40,426 nucleotides of DNA, from contig JAGYIK010000001.1 in assembly GCA_018402605.1 (NCBI GenBank), forward strand, positions 1 through 40,426. The letters are read 5' to 3'. The DNA is from Litorivicinus sp. GTDB lineage: Bacteria; Pseudomonadota; Gammaproteobacteria; Pseudomonadales; Litorivicinaceae. A program made the position numbers and the translations under genes. The notes beneath the pieces were generated by a model, which was given only the letters and a program-made list of their open reading frames with translations, was not told the DNA's origin and did no database searches. This document shows, piece after piece, positions 1 to 8,443 of the stretch (positions are counted from its first letter, which is position 1; every line of letters begins with the position of its first letter).

Positions 1-1
1 G

Positions 2-265
2 GATCTTGGTCTTTTGATGGCGTGCGTGTCCAGTTTTCGGGGGCGTTCAATTCCGCGAGACTGGGTCTTTTTTGGTGAGGTGGGCTTATCCGGCGAAGTG
101 CGCCCGGTAGCCTCAGGGCAAGAGCGAATTCGAGAGGCGGCAAAACACGGCTTTGTGCGTGCGATTGTGCCTCTGGCGAATGCCCCGAAACAACCGATCA
201 GTGGCATGATGGTGTCACCGGTCACGCGGTTAAGCGAAGTGTTGGAGATATTTGATGAAGCCTGA
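2..265 (+). CDS. radA: DNA repair protein RadA, C-terminal end (partial)
   Basis: RadA is a RecA-like, Lon-related ATPase that helps process recombination intermediates during DNA repair. Only the last 87 codons are present; the frame is open from base 2 to the TGA, so the 5' part lies outside the window. The visible part is the end of the Lon-protease-like domain. It includes the family-typical stretch VFFGEVGLSGEVRPV, then GQERIREAAKHGF and RAIVPLANAPKQP. The gene is followed immediately by pdxH, whose ATG lies 11 bases before the radA stop, so the two are probably cotranscribed. The call rests on these strongly conserved blocks and is secure. The protease-type active site cannot be judged from this fragment. 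Confidence 0.93.
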   Translation, partial: DLGLLMACVSSFRGRSIPRDWVFFGEVGLSGEVRPVASGQERIREAAKHGFVRAIVPLANAPKQPISGMMVSPVTRLSEVLEIFDEA

Positions 266-893
266 TTTAGAAGCCCTGCGTCGCGACTATCAACTCGGCC
301 AGCTGACAGAGGAAGCCGCCGGTGCCGATCCAACTGCGTTATTTGGTCAATGGCTCAAAGATGCCGCTGATGCTGGGCAACTCGAACCCAATGCAATGAC
401 CCTAGCAACCGTGGATACGATGGGTCGTCCGCATGCGCGAATTGTGTTGTTGAAAGGGCAGCGTGAGCGTGAATTTTTGTTCTACACCAACTATCTGAGC
501 CACAAAGGCGAAGAGCTACTGGCAACACCCCAGGCGGCGTTGTGTTTCTGGTGGGATCAGCTAGAGCGGCAAGTGCGCGTTGAAGGATCGGTTGAGAAAC
601 TGAGCGATGCGGAGAACGATGCCTATTTTCAGGAACGACCCTATGGGTCGCGTCTTGGTGCATGGGCAAGTGCGCAGTCTCAAGTCATTGAGTCGCACGA
701 GGTATTGACTCGCGCGATTGAAGAATTAAAGACAACCTATTCGGAGGCTGTGCCTAGACCCTCCCATTGGGGTGGGTATGCACTGACCGCGACCCGCATC
801 GAGTTTTGGCAAGGTCGCTCTTCGCGTCTGCATGACCGACTCGATTACGAGTTTGCAGGCGGGCATTGGAATCGCGTTCGGCGTTCCCCATAA
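255..893 (+). CDS. pdxH: Pyridoxamine/pyridoxine 5'-phosphate oxidase
   Basis: PdxH is an FMN-dependent cytosolic enzyme that oxidises pyridoxine or pyridoxamine 5'-phosphate to pyridoxal 5'-phosphate, the last step of vitamin B6 synthesis and salvage. The 212-residue product has the family's usual length. The N-terminal MKPDLEALRRDY is followed by the flavin-binding split-barrel core (ARIVLLKG, FYTNYLSHKGEEL, LCFWWDQLERQVRVEG), then YFQERPYGSRLGAWAS. The C-terminal substrate-binding motif is IEFWQGRSSRLHDR. The ATG at 255 is chosen because it gives the family N-terminus; a TTG lies directly before it in frame. It overlaps the end of radA. The C-terminus NRVRRSP is slightly shortened relative to the usual RL-P ending. 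Confidence 0.96.
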   Translation: MKPDLEALRRDYQLGQLTEEAAGADPTALFGQWLKDAADAGQLEPNAMTLATVDTMGRPHARIVLLKGQREREFLFYTNYLSHKGEELLATPQAALCFWWDQLERQVRVEGSVEKLSDAENDAYFQERPYGSRLGAWASAQSQVIESHEVLTRAIEELKTTYSEAVPRPSHWGGYALTATRIEFWQGRSSRLHDRLDYEFAGGHWNRVRRSP

Positions 894-938
894 CTCGCGT
901 GTGCACTGCAAAAACCGCCATCTGATACCGAGGATCTC

Positions 939-1931
939 ATGCCATTGTTGTTGAAACTGCTGATTGCAGTTGTCTGGGCGCTACCGGCGCGCGCTGAAAT
1001 TGTTGTAACTGCATCACCCCTGATCGAACTGGCTGCTGCAGCTGAGTCCACCTATCCAGCGAATGTTGAACCGATCGATACTGCGCTGGTTTCTGCCGGC
1101 ATTGGTGCGGAGATCGTGCAAATTCATGCGCGCGCAGGCGATGCGGTGGCTGAAGGTCAACGGCTCGTTTCATTGGATTGCCGCGACACACAGCTTGCTG
1201 AGTCACTTGCACGCGAGGTGCATGCTGAAGCCGTCGAACAACTGGCCTTCGCGCGCAGGCAAGCAGAGCGAGTTGCAAAACTTGCAGCCAGCAATATTGC
1301 GAGCGAAGAACTCAAAGATACGCGAGCCACCGAAGTGTTATTTGCGCAACGACGCTTAGCTAAAGCGCAGGTGAGCCTCGATGACGCCAAGCTCGACACT
1401 TCGCGATGTGAGGTTCGGGCACCCTTTGATGCGGTAGTGACTCGGGAACTGGCATTTATTGGAACGCGTGTGGCAGTCGGGATGCCGATCATGGAGCTCG
1501 TCTCGCAGGCTGTTGAAGTCCGCGCTCGATTGCCCCTCGATATGCGTGGCACGCTGACCGAACAAGTGCACTTCACATCTCCCTTGGGCACTGTGCCGTT
1601 GACATTGAAATCGGCCGGACAATCTGTCGAAACCGAGACAGGAACTCGATTGGTGCGGTTTGTTGGCGACAGCACAGTGTTGGAGCCCGGCACACCAGGG
1701 CGCATCCGAATCCAAACCGGTGGGTTGCGGCTCAGTGCTGATTATCTCGTTGAACGCTCAGGTCAACTTGGAGTCATGTTGGTTGAGGGAACGACCGCGC
1801 GATTTGTTCCACGAGCAAACGCCTCGCTAGGTCAACCTGTTGATGTCAGTGATCTCTCGCTACAGAGTATGGTGATTCGTGATGGGCGATTCCGCGTGCG
1901 CGATGGCGAGACGGTGGTCGTCAATCCATGA
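939..1931 (+). CDS. Periplasmic adaptor (membrane fusion protein) of an RND efflux pump
   Basis: The product is a 330-residue HlyD/AcrA-type adaptor, which links an inner-membrane RND pump to an outer-membrane channel. A signal peptide is visible (MPLLLKLLIAVVWALPARA); there is no lipobox, so it is probably soluble or membrane-associated rather than a lipoprotein. After it come the first lipoyl half-motif (VSAGIGAEIVQIHARAGDAV), an alanine-rich helical hairpin at about residues 85-145, and the second lipoyl half (RCEVRAPFDAVVTRELA). A beta-barrel region follows. The gene lies 45 bases after pdxH with a GAGGAT ribosome-binding site. It overlaps the pump gene by ATGA, indicating translational coupling. 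No outer-membrane channel gene is nearby, so a TolC-like partner would be encoded elsewhere. The substrate cannot be predicted. Confidence 0.9.
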   Translation: MPLLLKLLIAVVWALPARAEIVVTASPLIELAAAAESTYPANVEPIDTALVSAGIGAEIVQIHARAGDAVAEGQRLVSLDCRDTQLAESLAREVHAEAVEQLAFARRQAERVAKLAASNIASEELKDTRATEVLFAQRRLAKAQVSLDDAKLDTSRCEVRAPFDAVVTRELAFIGTRVAVGMPIMELVSQAVEVRARLPLDMRGTLTEQVHFTSPLGTVPLTLKSAGQSVETETGTRLVRFVGDSTVLEPGTPGRIRIQTGGLRLSADYLVERSGQLGVMLVEGTTARFVPRANASLGQPVDVSDLSLQSMVIRDGRFRVRDGETVVVNP

Positions 1932-4900
1932 TGGGATTTGCCCGTATTCTGATTGGGAACCCAGTCCTGACGAACCTCACATTTGTCTTGGTATTGGCGA
2001 TGGGCGCCATGTCCTATTGGTCCCTGCCGAGGCAGCAAGACCCCACCATCAATTTCAACTGGATCGTCATCGTCACCGCGTGGCCTGGTGCCTCTGCCCT
2101 TGATGTTGAGAGTCAAATTACCGATCCGATGGAAGAAGCGATACAGCGGGTCGATGATCTCGACTTTGTCTCAAGCTATTCACGAGAGGGTCAATCCTCA
2201 ATTTTGGTGCGGTTTGAAGATGTCTCCGATACGGTATTTCAAAGGCGCTTAGCGGATTTGCGGCGCGAAGCGAATTCAGCTGAAGCAGAATTCCCGGGTG
2301 AAGCCTCAGAGCCTGTATTTATTGAGATTACCTCATCAAACGCCTTTCCAGCTGCGACGCTCGCGCTTGTGGGCTCGGGTGATGATGACAGCCTGAGAAA
2401 GCAAGCGATTCTGATTGAGAAAGAGCTTGAGCGCTGGCGTCGCGTGGACCGGGTTGATTTGCAGGGGATTGGTGCACCTGAAATTCGAATTGAGTTTGAT
2501 CCCGTGCAACTTGCATCGCGTGGATTAGCCCCGAGTGACGTCGCAAATACAGTCACTGCATACTTTCAAGATCTCGCCGCCGGTGAACTGACGGTTGGCG
2601 ATAACAACTGGTTGGTTCGCATTAAAGGCAAATCCACTGATGCCTTCGCCCTCAATGATTTTCCGATTTTGAGTCGTGGGGGGAACGTGCGATTGGGTGA
2701 TGTCGCCCAGGTGACGCGGACCCAAGCGGAGCGCTCTGAATTGGTGCGATACGAAGGCCAGCCGGCGGTGTTGTTAGCCGTGATGAAGGCGGAGAATGCC
2801 AATACGCTTGAGTTGGTGGATGAGGTGAAAGCCTATCTCGACGAGCGAAATACGCTGCAAACTGCAACTGGCACCAAACTGGTTTTAATCGACGATCAAA
2901 CCATACCCACCCGGAAAGCGCTGTCGATTATGCAGAACAATGCACTGATTGGCTTATTGCTCGTCCTCGGTGTTGCTTGGCTTTTTCTGGGTCTAAAAAT
3001 TGCCACCCTCACCGCCATCGGTATCCCTTTTATTTTGGCGGGCACATTTTGGATTTTGGGCGGTTTAAACCAGACACTGAATGTGACAGTGCTGCTTGGC
3101 GTGGTGATTGCGCTCGGGATGCTGGTCGACGATGCCGTGGTGGTAGTCGAGGCGATTTATTATCGGATTGAACGTGGTTTGCATGGCCTGGATGCGATTG
3201 CCGATGCGCTGCGGGAGACCGCCGCACCGGTGACTGCGGCTGTATTAACGACGGTCGCTGCCTTTATGCCGCTGATGCTGCTTCCGGGCATCCTCGGGAA
3301 GTTCATGATGGTGATTCCGTTGGTCGTATCGATTGCGCTTCTGATCAGCTTGATCGAAGCATTTTGGATGTTACCCGGGCATGTCTTGAGTTCAGGGATG
3401 CAATTGAACACCGAGAGTCGGATGCAAAAGTTTCGGACCCGTCTGAACCGTTCGATTCGACATCTATATACGCACCTACTCGTTCGGGCGTTGCGGCGAC
3501 CGATTCTTACGCTCAGCCTCGCTGTGGTCACGTTCCTCGGTGCCGTTGGATTGCTCGCGACCGGTCAAATTCGCGCGGATTTCTTTGCCTCGGATCCGAT
3601 ACGGGTCTTTTATGTCAACATCGATACAGAACCTGGTGCGCGCCTCGAGACCACACTTGAGATGACGCTCCGTGCGGAAGAGGTGGTGATGTCCCACCTC
3701 GAGCCGGGTGAGGCCCGCGGTGTGGTCTCCTATGTGGGTCAGCAATTCACCCAAACTGAGCCATTGCGTGGCAGTCATTTGGGTCAGATCTTGGTTGGTT
3801 TGCAGCCCGAAGGTCGCCAAGTCACAGAGATTGTCGAGGGGATGCGCAGTGCGCTTGAGCGTGTGCCCGGCCCATCGCGTGTGACCTTCTTGGAACTCGC
3901 CGGAGGTCCGCCAGCAGCGATGCCGATTTCGATCAAAGTTCGGGGCTCTGACTTTACTGAATTGCGACGCGCTGCGGATGAAGTCAAACAGATTCTTGCT
4001 GGTACGCCCGGTATCAAAGACATCACCGATGACGCGTCAGATGGACGATTAGCACTCGATATGCGTTTTGACGGCAATCAGATCTCACGCACCGGCATTA
4101 CGCCGACCGAAATTGCACGCAACGTGCGCATGTTGGTCAACGGAGAAATCGTGGCATCTGTGCAAGACCAAGGTGAGACCGTCGACATTCGGGTGATTGC
4201 CGATGCACAGCAGATGTCATCCCCTGAGCGGTTATTGGCTGCGCAGTTACCGAGTCGTGACGGTGTATTGGTGCCACTGGGTGAGCTTGTCAATGTCGAG
4301 CGCGTGCCGGCGCTTGGAACCATTCGTCATTACAATTTTCGCCGCACGATCACTGTCGAAGCCGATATTGACAGTGAGGTCACTGACACAGGACCGCCAA
4401 TATGGCTGTGATGGCCGCTTGGGAGTCGTTCAAGCCAAAGTTACCCTGACGTGAATCTCGATTTTTCAGGTGAGCTCGATGATATCCAAGAGAGCTTGGA
4501 TTCTATCGGGGTGTTGTTTTTATTTGGGCTTGGGGTCATGTATCTGATTCTGGGCACGCAGTTCAAAAGTTACGGACAACCCGTGTTGATCTTAGTGACA
4601 GTTCCACTGGCCTTTACGGGTGTTGTTCTGGGCCTCTTCGTGACTTCAAATCCGCTCTCGCTCTATACCCTATACGGTGTTGTGGCGCTTGCCGGCATTG
4701 CTGTGAATTCCGCGATTGTATTGATCAGTGCCGCCAACGATCGACTGCGGCTTGGCATGAGTTTGAAGCATGCCACCCTCTATGCGGGTCGCCGTCGCGT
4801 GGTACCTATTGTGATTACCGTGCTGACCACAATAGCGGGTTTGTTCTCTTTGGCGGCGGGTCTCGGAGGCGATTCGTTGATTTGGGGCCCGGTGGCGACG

Positions 4901-5017
4901 GCCATTGTATGGGGGCTTGGTTTCAGTTCCATCTTGACCTTGTTTGTCGTCCCTGTGCTGTATTACCTCACAGGTAAACGACGCGAAGTGCGCTTAAATC
5001 CAGCTGCCGAGCTCTAA
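1928..5017 (+). CDS. RND-family efflux transporter, interrupted by two compensating frameshifts
   Basis: This is the inner-membrane proton-driven pump of the adaptor-pump pair. The reading frame is open from the ATG at 1928 to a TGA at 4411. The homologous sequence then runs in another frame (TANMAVMAAWESF) for about 50 bases and returns to the original frame near 4440, continuing to 5017. Corrected length is about 1030 residues, normal for the family. The N-terminal helix is followed by the porter region (PRQQDPTINF). The fourth-helix proton-relay pair is present in LGMLVDDAVVVVEA. The C-terminal half carries the usual transmembrane segments. At the place where AcrB has its helix-10 lysine, this protein reads GIAVNSAIVLIS, as in non-AcrB RND groups. 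Two small indels in 50 bases look like sequence errors or a recent lesion. Confidence 0.88.
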
Positions 5018-5026
5018 TTTTCAGCT

Positions 5027-5054
5027 CTTGAAAAATGATTTCCTGAACTTATGT
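5027..5054 (+). promoter_or_regulatory. Candidate sigma-32 (heat-shock) promoter for the small heat-shock gene
   Basis: CTTGAAA at 5027-5033 matches the sigma-32 -35 consensus exactly. After a 13-base spacer, ACTTATGT at 5047-5054 partly fits the -10 consensus CCCCATNT. The site lies 84 bases before an Hsp20 gene, a typical sigma-32 target. The assignment is by motif and context only. Confidence 0.45.
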
Positions 5055-5062
5055 TCGATTTT

Positions 5063-5133
5063 GAGATGCCAATTTGGGTCTCATAGTGAACTGCCCTGTC
5101 TGATGAAGGGCCATTTAGATCGCTTTAGGAGGA
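5063..5133 (+). promoter_or_regulatory. Structured leader of the small heat-shock gene (possible RNA thermometer)
   Basis: The predicted 5' untranslated region holds an imperfect inverted repeat at 5063-5082 (GAGA...TCTC with CCAA/TTGG inside). A second stem, GCCCT at 5093-5097, pairs with AGGGC at 5107-5111. The Shine-Dalgarno AGGAGGA follows at 5127-5133. Many ibpA-type genes have a ROSE thermometer of about this length just before the start. I do not see a clean complement masking the ribosome-binding site, so this is tentative. Confidence 0.25.
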
Positions 5134-5137
5134 TCAC

Positions 5138-5581
5138 ATGACTGTAGACTTATCACCCCTATATCGCACTGCCATTGGTTTCGATCGTTTGGCGAGTATG
5201 TTGGAAAATGCCAACCGTCTCGAGAGTGCGGGTTATCCCCCATACAACATCGAAGTCGTTGGTGAAGATCAATATCAGATCACCATGGCTGTTGCGGGAT
5301 TTAAAGATTCTGAACTGTCCATCGAGTCGAAGCAAAATGAGCTGACGGTGTCTGGGCAAAAGGCAGAGGATGACGAAGCCGCTGAGCGAAAATTCCTGCA
5401 TCGCGGTATCGCGAATCGGAATTTCGAGCGGAAGTTCCAACTGGCCGATCATGTCTTCGTGAAAGGCGCGCGCATGGAACACGGACTACTGCATGTTGAG
5501 TTGTATCGTGAATTGCCGGAAGCGCTGAAACCACGGAGTATCGCCATTGAGACGGGTCATCTGATCGAAAATCAATCCTGA
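5138..5581 (+). CDS. ibpA: Small heat-shock protein (Hsp20/IbpA type)
   Basis: This is a cytosolic ATP-independent holdase that binds unfolding proteins and passes them to DnaK/ClpB. The 147-residue product opens with the IbpA-like LSPLYRTAIGFDRL. It then carries the alpha-crystallin domain: YPPYNIEVVGEDQYQITMAV, LTVSGQKA, FLHRGIANRNFERKFQLAD and GLLHVELYRELPE. A C-terminal tail follows; the usual I-x-I-type anchor appears as SIAIETG. The start is fixed by a strong AGGAGG seven bases upstream. A candidate sigma-32 promoter precedes it and an intrinsic terminator lies just after the stop, so it is a monocistronic heat-shock unit. Confidence 0.92.
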   Translation: MTVDLSPLYRTAIGFDRLASMLENANRLESAGYPPYNIEVVGEDQYQITMAVAGFKDSELSIESKQNELTVSGQKAEDDEAAERKFLHRGIANRNFERKFQLADHVFVKGARMEHGLLHVELYRELPEALKPRSIAIETGHLIENQS

Positions 5582-5587
5582 CCGACC

Positions 5588-5615
5588 AAGGCCCGGTTCA
5601 TCCGGGCCTTTTTGT
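5588..5615 (+). terminator. Rho-independent terminator after the small heat-shock gene
   Basis: AAGGCCCGG and CCGGGCCTT form a perfect 9-bp stem around the loop TTCAT, and the descending arm runs into five T residues. It begins seven bases after the stop codon. Confidence 0.93.
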
Positions 5616-5657
5616 ATGACTTGATCTTGATCACGTTTCCGAGCGCTACGCGATCAG

Positions 5658-5686
5658 TTGTCATCGAAATGACTTCATCTTATTGT
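5658..5686 (+). promoter_or_regulatory. Candidate sigma-70 promoter for the maoC-pta/ackA operon
   Basis: TTGTCA at 5658-5663 and TATTGT at 5681-5686 are separated by 17 bases. They lie 35 bases before the start codon of the fusion gene and after the preceding terminator. A small inverted repeat, TGATCTTGATCA at 5622-5633, lies just upstream and could be an operator. Confidence 0.45.
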
Positions 5687-5720
5687 GCAATGCAGGAAAT
5701 CGTCGGTTGCAAGGATTCGC

Positions 5721-7118
5721 ATGACACCCATCACTCGCCTCACGAACACCACCTATGATGAGTTATCCGTTGGGATGTCCGCTTCGATCGAGAAGCGGCT
5801 GACGATGGATGACATACGCTTATTTGCGGTGATGACCGGTGATGTGAACCCCGTCAGTCTGGATGCACAGTATGCGAAATCGAGCCGATTTCACGACATC
5901 GTAGCGCATGGTATGTGGGGTGGAGCACTCATCTCGACGGTGCTGGGCACTGAATTACCGGGTGCTGGGACAGTGTATGTGCGTCAATCCTTGGATTTCC
6001 AAAAGCCCGTCCGGATTGGCGATGCACTGACCGTGACGGTCACGGTGCAGGAAAAACGTCCCGATGCGCAGGTGGTGTTCGCCTGTGATGTGGTGAATCA
6101 GGCAGGTGACCAGGTGTTGTCGGGTCAGGCGATTGTTCTGGCCCCAACCGAAAAGATTGAATCCGAGATCGTCGAGTTACCGGATGTGTTCCTCAATGAA
6201 CGTCGCCACATCACGCGACTCTTGCAGCGTGCCGCGGCCTACCGCCCGTTGCGGGTTGCTGTCGTTCACCCTTGTGACGAAGTGTCTCTCGGAGGTGCGC
6301 TCAGTGCCCGAGCCCATGGGTTGATTGAGCCGATCCTGATCGGTCCTCGCATGAAGATTCAGGGTGTCGCCGATGCCTGCGATTTTGATTTAGGTGGTGT
6401 TGAAATTGAGTCTGTTGAGCACTCGCACGCCGCCTGTATTCGAGCCGTTGAGTTATGTCAGGCAGACCGCGTCGATGCCGTGATGAAAGGGAGCCTGCAC
6501 ACCGATGAACTGATGGCGGCCTTGCTGGCGCGCTCATCTGGGCTGCGCACCGAGCGGCGAGTGAGTCACGTTTTTGTGTTTGATGTGCCGACTTATCCGA
6601 GGCCCCTGTTAATCACAGATGCCGCAATCAACATATCTCCTGACTTATTGGCCAAGCGCGATATCGTGCAAAGTGCGATCGACCTTGCGCACGCGCTCGA
6701 AATTCCTGAACCCAAAGTTGCGATTTTGTCAGCGGTCGAGACAGTCACGTCGACAATCCCATCGACTTTGGATGCGGCAGCACTGTGCACGATGGCGCTG
6801 CGTGGTCAGATTTCTGGGGGGATCGTCGATGGTCCGCTGGCGTTTGATAACGCGATTTCAGAAACGGCCGCCCGCATCAAAGGGATCCGATCACCTGTCG
6901 CCGGACAGGCAGATATTCTGGTGACGCCTGATCTCGAGTCCGGGAACATGTTGGCAAAGCAATTGGAGTATCTGGCGCATGCTGAGGGTTCCGGGATTGT
7001 GATGGGCTTGCGGTTGCCGATTATTTTGACCAGTCGGGCTGATGATGAAGTCTCTCGTCTGGCCTCCTGCGCGTTAGCAACCATTTTGCATCAGTATCGG
7101 CAGGTCCAGCCCACATGA
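5721..7118 (+). CDS. MaoC-like hydratase / phosphate acyltransferase fusion protein
   Basis: This is a 465-residue two-domain enzyme of the known 'bifunctional enoyl-CoA hydratase/phosphate acetyltransferase' family. Residues about 10-145 form a MaoC hot-dog fold (MTGDVNPVSLD, FHDIVAHGMWGGALIS, LDFQKPVRIGDAL). Residues about 165-460 form a phosphotransacetylase/butyryltransferase domain (AAYRPLRVAVVHPCDEVSL, DAVMKGSLHTDELMAAL, ITDAAINISPDLLAK, ISGGIVDGPLAFDNAIS, DILVTPDLESGNML). It presumably converts an acyl-CoA to an acyl phosphate for the adjacent kinase. The hydratase motif normally reads GDxNPxH; here the catalytic histidine position is serine, so hydratase activity is doubtful. The ATG at 5721 is preferred to one 36 bases earlier because AAGGA precedes it. 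It overlaps ackA by four bases. Confidence 0.92.
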   Translation: MTPITRLTNTTYDELSVGMSASIEKRLTMDDIRLFAVMTGDVNPVSLDAQYAKSSRFHDIVAHGMWGGALISTVLGTELPGAGTVYVRQSLDFQKPVRIGDALTVTVTVQEKRPDAQVVFACDVVNQAGDQVLSGQAIVLAPTEKIESEIVELPDVFLNERRHITRLLQRAAAYRPLRVAVVHPCDEVSLGGALSARAHGLIEPILIGPRMKIQGVADACDFDLGGVEIESVEHSHAACIRAVELCQADRVDAVMKGSLHTDELMAALLARSSGLRTERRVSHVFVFDVPTYPRPLLITDAAINISPDLLAKRDIVQSAIDLAHALEIPEPKVAILSAVETVTSTIPSTLDAAALCTMALRGQISGGIVDGPLAFDNAISETAARIKGIRSPVAGQADILVTPDLESGNMLAKQLEYLAHAEGSGIVMGLRLPIILTSRADDEVSRLASCALATILHQYRQVQPT

Positions 7119-8272
7119 TTTATGTGATCAATGCCGGTTCATCGAGCGTGAAGTTTTCGGTGTTCACTGAATCTCCCCTGACGGAGGTTGTATCTGGGCA
7201 GGCGGCGCTTCGGGATACGGAGATCGTCCTGCAGGCGCAAGTCTTTGGCACGCCGTATGAATCAACATATCCAGCGCCAGAGACCGAGCAGACTGCGGTG
7301 ATGTCTTTGGTGCATGCGGCGACTGTGCTGCTGACGGAGCAGGTTGATGAGAGCCCCCGAATGATTGTGCATCGTGTGGTGCATGGGGGAACAGGCTTCG
7401 TTAAGCCCATTATTGTGTCGCCGGAAATTAGAGAAGCACTCGAACACCTTGTCGATCTTGCCCCGCTGCATCAGCCGGTGAACTTGGCGGCTATTGATGC
7501 CTGTGCCGGTTTGTTTCCGGACATACCGCAAATTGCATGCTTTGATACGGCATTTCATGCAGACCAGAGCGATCTTGAGACGCACTTCGCGTTGCCAGCA
7601 GAGCTGTTTGCGCGCGGGATCCGAAAATATGGATTTCACGGGTTGTCATACAGCTACATCGTGAGCCAGTTTCCGCGCTTTGCGATTCCCAATAGCGCGC
7701 GCGTCATCATCTGTCATTTGGGTAATGGTGCATCACTTTGTGCGGTGCACGAGGGTCGGTCTGTTGCCTCGACGATGGGGTTCACTGCGCTTGAGGGGTT
7801 GCCGATGGGAACGCGCTCTGGTCGCCTAGACCCAGGTGTTGTACTGCATTTGATAACCCAAGATGGGTGGTCGGCTGATGAAGTTGAGCATCTCTTGTAT
7901 CGGGAGAGTGGCTTGAAAGGACTTTCAGGTGTCTCAGCCGATGTCAGGACATTGGAACAATCAGAAAGCGCCGCAGCACAGTTTGCGTTGGATTATTTTG
8001 CCTACCGGATTAACGCTGAAATGGGTTCGCTGACTGCAATTCTTGGCGGTATCGATGTCGTGATTTTTACAGCGGGTATTGGTGAGCACTCCGTGTCGGT
8101 GCGCAAAGCCGTGGGTCAGCGCTTGTCACAATGGTTGCCCATAGCGATCGATGATCAGAAGAATGTTGCACAACGCGATGAGATCAGTGCGGATACATCA
8201 CAGATCCGAGTGCTGCGCATCCCGACTGATGAAAATCTCAATATGGCGCAACTTGCAGAACACATGATTTAG
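7115..8272 (+). CDS. ackA: Acetate kinase
   Basis: AckA interconverts acyl phosphate plus ADP with carboxylate plus ATP in the cytosol. The 385-residue product is slightly shorter than the usual 400. It has all acetokinase signatures: INAGSSSVKFSVF at the N-terminus, VHRVVHGG, the catalytic-aspartate region CFDTAFHADQ, RKYGFHGLSYSYI, CHLGNGASLCAVHEGRS, LPMGTRSGRLDPG and the nucleotide-binding FTAGIGEHS. It overlaps the phosphate acyltransferase fusion (ATGA). The pair therefore forms a substrate-level phosphorylation or acyl-overflow module. The preferred acid (acetate, propionate or butyrate) cannot be read from the sequence. Confidence 0.95.
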   Translation: MIYVINAGSSSVKFSVFTESPLTEVVSGQAALRDTEIVLQAQVFGTPYESTYPAPETEQTAVMSLVHAATVLLTEQVDESPRMIVHRVVHGGTGFVKPIIVSPEIREALEHLVDLAPLHQPVNLAAIDACAGLFPDIPQIACFDTAFHADQSDLETHFALPAELFARGIRKYGFHGLSYSYIVSQFPRFAIPNSARVIICHLGNGASLCAVHEGRSVASTMGFTALEGLPMGTRSGRLDPGVVLHLITQDGWSADEVEHLLYRESGLKGLSGVSADVRTLEQSESAAAQFALDYFAYRINAEMGSLTAILGGIDVVIFTAGIGEHSVSVRKAVGQRLSQWLPIAIDDQKNVAQRDEISADTSQIRVLRIPTDENLNMAQLAEHMI

Positions 8273-8273
8273 G

Positions 8274-8306
8274 TTTGGAATCGGCGTCCTCCAGCGTCCA
8301 AATTTT
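8274..8306 (+). terminator. Possible weak terminator after ackA
   Basis: TTTGGA at 8274-8279 pairs with TCCAAA at 8297-8302, with a short GCG/CGC extension, and is followed by TTTTCT. The loop is long, so the assignment is weak. Confidence 0.35.
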
Positions 8307-8316
8307 CTGTAAATTC

Positions 8317-8325
8317 TGGTATAAC
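8317..8325 (+). promoter_or_regulatory. Candidate extended -10 promoter before the small membrane genes
   Basis: TATAAC at 8320-8325 is preceded by a TG dinucleotide one base upstream, forming an extended -10 element. It lies 24 bases before the start of the 30-residue peptide. No good -35 is visible. Confidence 0.35.
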
Positions 8326-8348
8326 GGGTGCTCGAAAGGAGGAGCCTT

Positions 8349-8441
8349 ATGAAAATCTTGAAAGAACTCACACACGGGGATACCGGATTTGCATTGATGC
8401 TGGTGGTGATGGCTCTGACCATTCTCGCATTGGCTTTCTGA
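8349..8441 (+). CDS. Small single-pass membrane peptide (30 aa), unknown
   Basis: A 30-codon frame starts at an ATG with a strong AAAGGAGG ribosome-binding site seven bases upstream. The product begins with a short charged segment (MKILKELTHGDTG). It continues as one hydrophobic helix of about 17 residues (FALMLVVMALTILALAF) that ends at the C-terminus. I do not recognise it. Its stop codon is two bases from the start of the following 4-TM gene, so the two are likely cotranscribed, and the peptide may be a small subunit or regulator of that protein. It is too short for most gene finders. The ribosome-binding site, a plausible upstream -10 and tight spacing support its reality. Confidence 0.55.
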   Translation: MKILKELTHGDTGFALMLVVMALTILALAF

Positions 8442-8443
8442 TT

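Noticed and set aside
1157..1705. Long minus-strand frames inside the adaptor gene
   Set aside because: They are shadows of the well-supported plus-strand gene, rich in Ser/Arg/Ala with no motif.
4385..4445. Programmed ribosomal frameshifting in the RND gene
   Set aside because: Two shifts in 50 bases in opposite senses, no slippery heptamer and no following pseudoknot; such a mechanism is unknown for RND pumps.
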